Shown: in pieces, positions 62,189 to 64,000 of the stretch
How the letters are laid out: every line of letters begins with the position of its first letter
Position numbering within the stretch: the stretch's first letter is position 1
NCBI RefSeq assembly: GCF_007713705.1
Contig: NZ_VMSJ01000003.1
Coordinates: 186,001 to 250,000, forward strand
Reading direction: 5' to 3'
DNA length: 64,000 nucleotides
Source of the DNA: Salinicoccus cyprini
GTDB taxonomy: Bacteria > Bacillota > Bacilli > Staphylococcales > Salinicoccaceae
Notes under the pieces: generated by a model
Databases searched by the model: none
What the model was told of the DNA's origin: nothing
Seen by the model: the letters and a program-made list of their open reading frames with translations, nothing else
Made by a program: the position numbers and the translations under genes

Positions 62189-64000
62189 CTATTCGCGCAG
62201 ATCATCGTGTATTTCAGCAAACTTCTGTGCGGTATATTCACTCATGCCGCGATCTTCCACATTCTCCACATAGAGGCTCATGATCATATCCTTTGTGCTC
62301 TGATCATAGCCGATGAACCACCCTGTCTCTTCTCCACGGGTATCCTGGGACATCTTGTTTTCGCTCGTTCCGGTCTTGCCTGCAAATTCGGCGTAGTCCC
62401 GTTCCGCATCATCCGGATGATTTATCCTGACAACATCCCGCATCGCCGTTTCCAGGTAGTCTAGCTTGTCCTGGCTGGCGATGTCCTCGATCTTCACTGC
62501 CTTCTCGGTCTCAAGCAGCATGTGCGGCTTGTAGATATCTCCGCCGTTGATTACCGCGCTGTAGATGGAAGTGATCTGGATCGGGGAAATCAGCAGCTCT
62601 CCCTGGCCATATCCTGTATCCGCGAGCAGTATATCCTCATCTATTGTACCCTCATTCGATACTTGGCTTGTATAGATCGGATAGTCCGTATCGTATTCCT
62701 GGCCGATGCCGAGATCCTTCATGCCCTGGATGAAAGTGTCCGCTCCAAGGCCAAGCGCCGTCCGTGCAAAGTAGATATTGTCCGAATAGGTCAATGCCTT
62801 CTTCAGATCGAATGATTCATCCAGCACCTTATAGCGGTTCACTTCATAGCCGCCCCATGATGCATCCTGCTGCCAGCCTTTACCTGTAATCTCCATTTCA
62901 GCATCCCTGTCAAAGCCATCTGAATTCATCGCTATGATCGATGTCAGTATCTTCTGGGTCGAACCTGGAGATGTCGTACGGTTGAATTTATTCAGCAGTG
63001 GATTGCCCTCATCCGACTCGAGTGCTGCGTATTCCTCCTGCGACAGGCCGAACATGAAGTCGTATGGACTCGGGCTCGGATAGCTGACGGCAGCAAGCAT
63101 TTCCCCGTTGTTCGGGTCCATGGCGACACTCGCTCCGGAATCCGATTCGAGATTATTATAGATGGTCGACTGGACTTCCCCATCCACCGTCAAGATGATA
63201 TCCTCGCCGTCCTTTGGTGCCTCACTCAAGAGCTCCTCTGCAACACTGCCATTGTCGTCAATAAACTGGACGGTATAGCCCGGCTCCGGCTTCAGCCTTT
63301 CATCGTACAGCCTTTCGATGCCCCGTTTTCCGATCACATCACCGGCGCTATAGCCTTCACGCGCCTCAAGCTCCTCTGCAGTGATCGGTCCAACGTACCC
63401 GAGCAGATGGAATCCAGCTTCGCCAAGCGGATATTCCCGTTCACCTGAGGACTGGATGGTGAGCCCTTCAGCCTCGAACTCCGCCTGCGCGTCTTCATCA
63501 AAACGGTGGGCGTCCTTAAGTGGTACAAACATGCCATCCTCAATCCATGATTCATTGAAAATGCTCTGGAGGCTCTCCTCCTCCATGTCGAGTACTTCTC
63601 CAGTCTCCAGCAGCTCCGACTCGCTCATCTGGCCGGCTATGTATCCTACCGTCTCCTTCGTGCCATTGAATGCGAGCGGCTCGCCATTGCGGTCCAGTAT
63701 GTCACCGCGCACGCCCGAAGTCGTCTCGATGCTCAGTTCGTTGCCGGCAAGCCCCGGAATGATCATATCCGGCGTCCATTCGACGAACCAGTCATTCTCC
63801 TCCTCGTTGTAGGTGAGATCCACCTGATATTCCCTGTCTATTTCCCCGTAACGGGTATCCAGAACGAGATTGCCGGTATATGTCTGCTCGGTGTCATCTT
63901 CTGTTTCAGGTTCCACCTTCTCCAGATTTTCAAGGCTTGCCGTCTCGACACCGAGAGCCTCGAACAGCTGCTGGTTCCGCTCCACCACTTCCGCTTCAGG
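62189..64000 (-). CDS. MecA/PBP2a-like class B penicillin-binding protein, 5' end missing
   Basis: The 603 visible residues hold the tail of the NTF2-like MecA N-terminal domain, a PBP dimer domain (GVRGDILDRNGEPLAFNG) and the transpeptidase. Active-site codons are STQK at 62962-62951, SDN at 62785-62777 and KTG at 62377-62369. Blocks around GKGWQQDASWGGYEV and LLADTGYGQGELLISPIQI closely follow PBP2a of Staphylococcus. It crosslinks peptidoglycan; low beta-lactam affinity is possible but not shown. The frame is open to base 64000, and about 60-70 residues with the membrane anchor are missing. proBA lies downstream, and no mecR/mecI or cassette genes are seen. Confidence 0.88.
   Translation of the reverse strand, partial: PEAEVVERNQQLFEALGVETASLENLEKVEPETEDDTEQTYTGNLVLDTRYGEIDREYQVDLTYNEEENDWFVEWTPDMIIPGLAGNELSIETTSGVRGDILDRNGEPLAFNGTKETVGYIAGQMSESELLETGEVLDMEEESLQSIFNESWIEDGMFVPLKDAHRFDEDAQAEFEAEGLTIQSSGEREYPLGEAGFHLLGYVGPITAEELEAREGYSAGDVIGKRGIERLYDERLKPEPGYTVQFIDDNGSVAEELLSEAPKDGEDIILTVDGEVQSTIYNNLESDSGASVAMDPNNGEMLAAVSYPSPSPYDFMFGLSQEEYAALESDEGNPLLNKFNRTTSPGSTQKILTSIIAMNSDGFDRDAEMEITGKGWQQDASWGGYEVNRYKVLDESFDLKKALTYSDNIYFARTALGLGADTFIQGMKDLGIGQEYDTDYPIYTSQVSNEGTIDEDILLADTGYGQGELLISPIQITSIYSAVINGGDIYKPHMLLETEKAVKIEDIASQDKLDYLETAMRDVVRINHPDDAERDYAEFAGKTGTSENKMSQDTRGEETGWFIGYDQSTKDMIMSLYVENVEDRGMSEYTAQKFAEIHDDLRE

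Noticed and set aside
1-64000. CRISPR arrays, tRNA or rRNA genes, insertion sequences, prophage
   Set aside because: No regularly spaced repeats, tRNA-like cloverleaf with CCA, rRNA blocks, transposase or phage motifs were found by reading both strands.

Overview
The window reads as a chromosomal segment of a moderately halophilic member of the Staphylococcaceae, most likely Salinicoccus or a close relative. This is inference. It rests on Staphylococcus-like versions of class I fructose-bisphosphate aldolase, CspA, Ddl, PepT, TcyP and a MecA-type penicillin-binding protein, on strong AGGAGG ribosome sites, on acidic proteins, and on a G+C content near one half by eye, which is too high for Staphylococcus itself. 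There are no rRNA genes, tRNA genes, CRISPR arrays, complete insertion sequences or prophage genes.

Layout. 1-4.6 kb: a truncated peptide-binding lipoprotein, an Old Yellow Enzyme, an amber-interrupted small ORF, and an AT-rich islet of a TipAL/Mta-type MerR regulator divergent from an Hsp33-like protein that lacks the zinc domain. 4.6-11.3 kb: an orphan PTS EIIBC, a flotillin, a frameshifted membrane protein, a C45-type acyltransferase, an orphan AbrB antitoxin, a decayed AT-rich stretch, a hydrolase and a small membrane protein. 11.3-17.3 kb: a compact minus-strand operon (SRPBCC protein, two permeases, ATPase, repeat lipoprotein, nitrilase-family amidase, GPP34 protein). 17.3-25.1 kb: GNAT, YitT, lipid kinase, DUF378 protein, an amidohydrolase/transporter pair and a pyruvate-kinase-like enzyme. 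25.2-32.3 kb: HelD, cystine transporter TcyP and a sugar ABC importer without an ATPase. 32.3-44.5 kb: mostly single enzymes, two convergent DHA2 drug exporters, PepT, an LLM oxidoreductase and Ddl. 44.5-50.1 kb: pheA with its leader, a CDF transporter, an RND exporter and two very small membrane proteins. 50.1-59.9 kb: nitroreductase, a Fur-box-controlled YdcZ-type transporter, small proteins, ugpQ-ugpB-ugpE-ugpA-ugpC for glycerol-3-phosphate uptake, fda and cspA. 59.9-64 kb: proBA and the MecA-like PBP, cut by the window end.

Working together. The Ugp genes and the adjacent phosphodiesterase form a glycerophosphodiester/G3P scavenging unit, and its ATPase is the only sugar-type ATPase here, so it may also power the importer at 29-32 kb. 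proBA makes the proline precursor, which suits osmoadaptation. The exporters, azoreductase, nitroreductase and OYE are xenobiotic or redox defence genes.

The most interesting element is ahead of pheA. A 19-codon ORF ending in Phe-Phe-Phe-Ser-Tyr-Phe-Ile is followed by mutually exclusive hairpins and an intrinsic terminator. This is a classical leader-peptide attenuator, in a phylum that normally uses T-boxes for such genes. Second is the MerR/Hsp33-like islet, whose shared promoter has a 19-bp spacer holding a TipAL-like operator.
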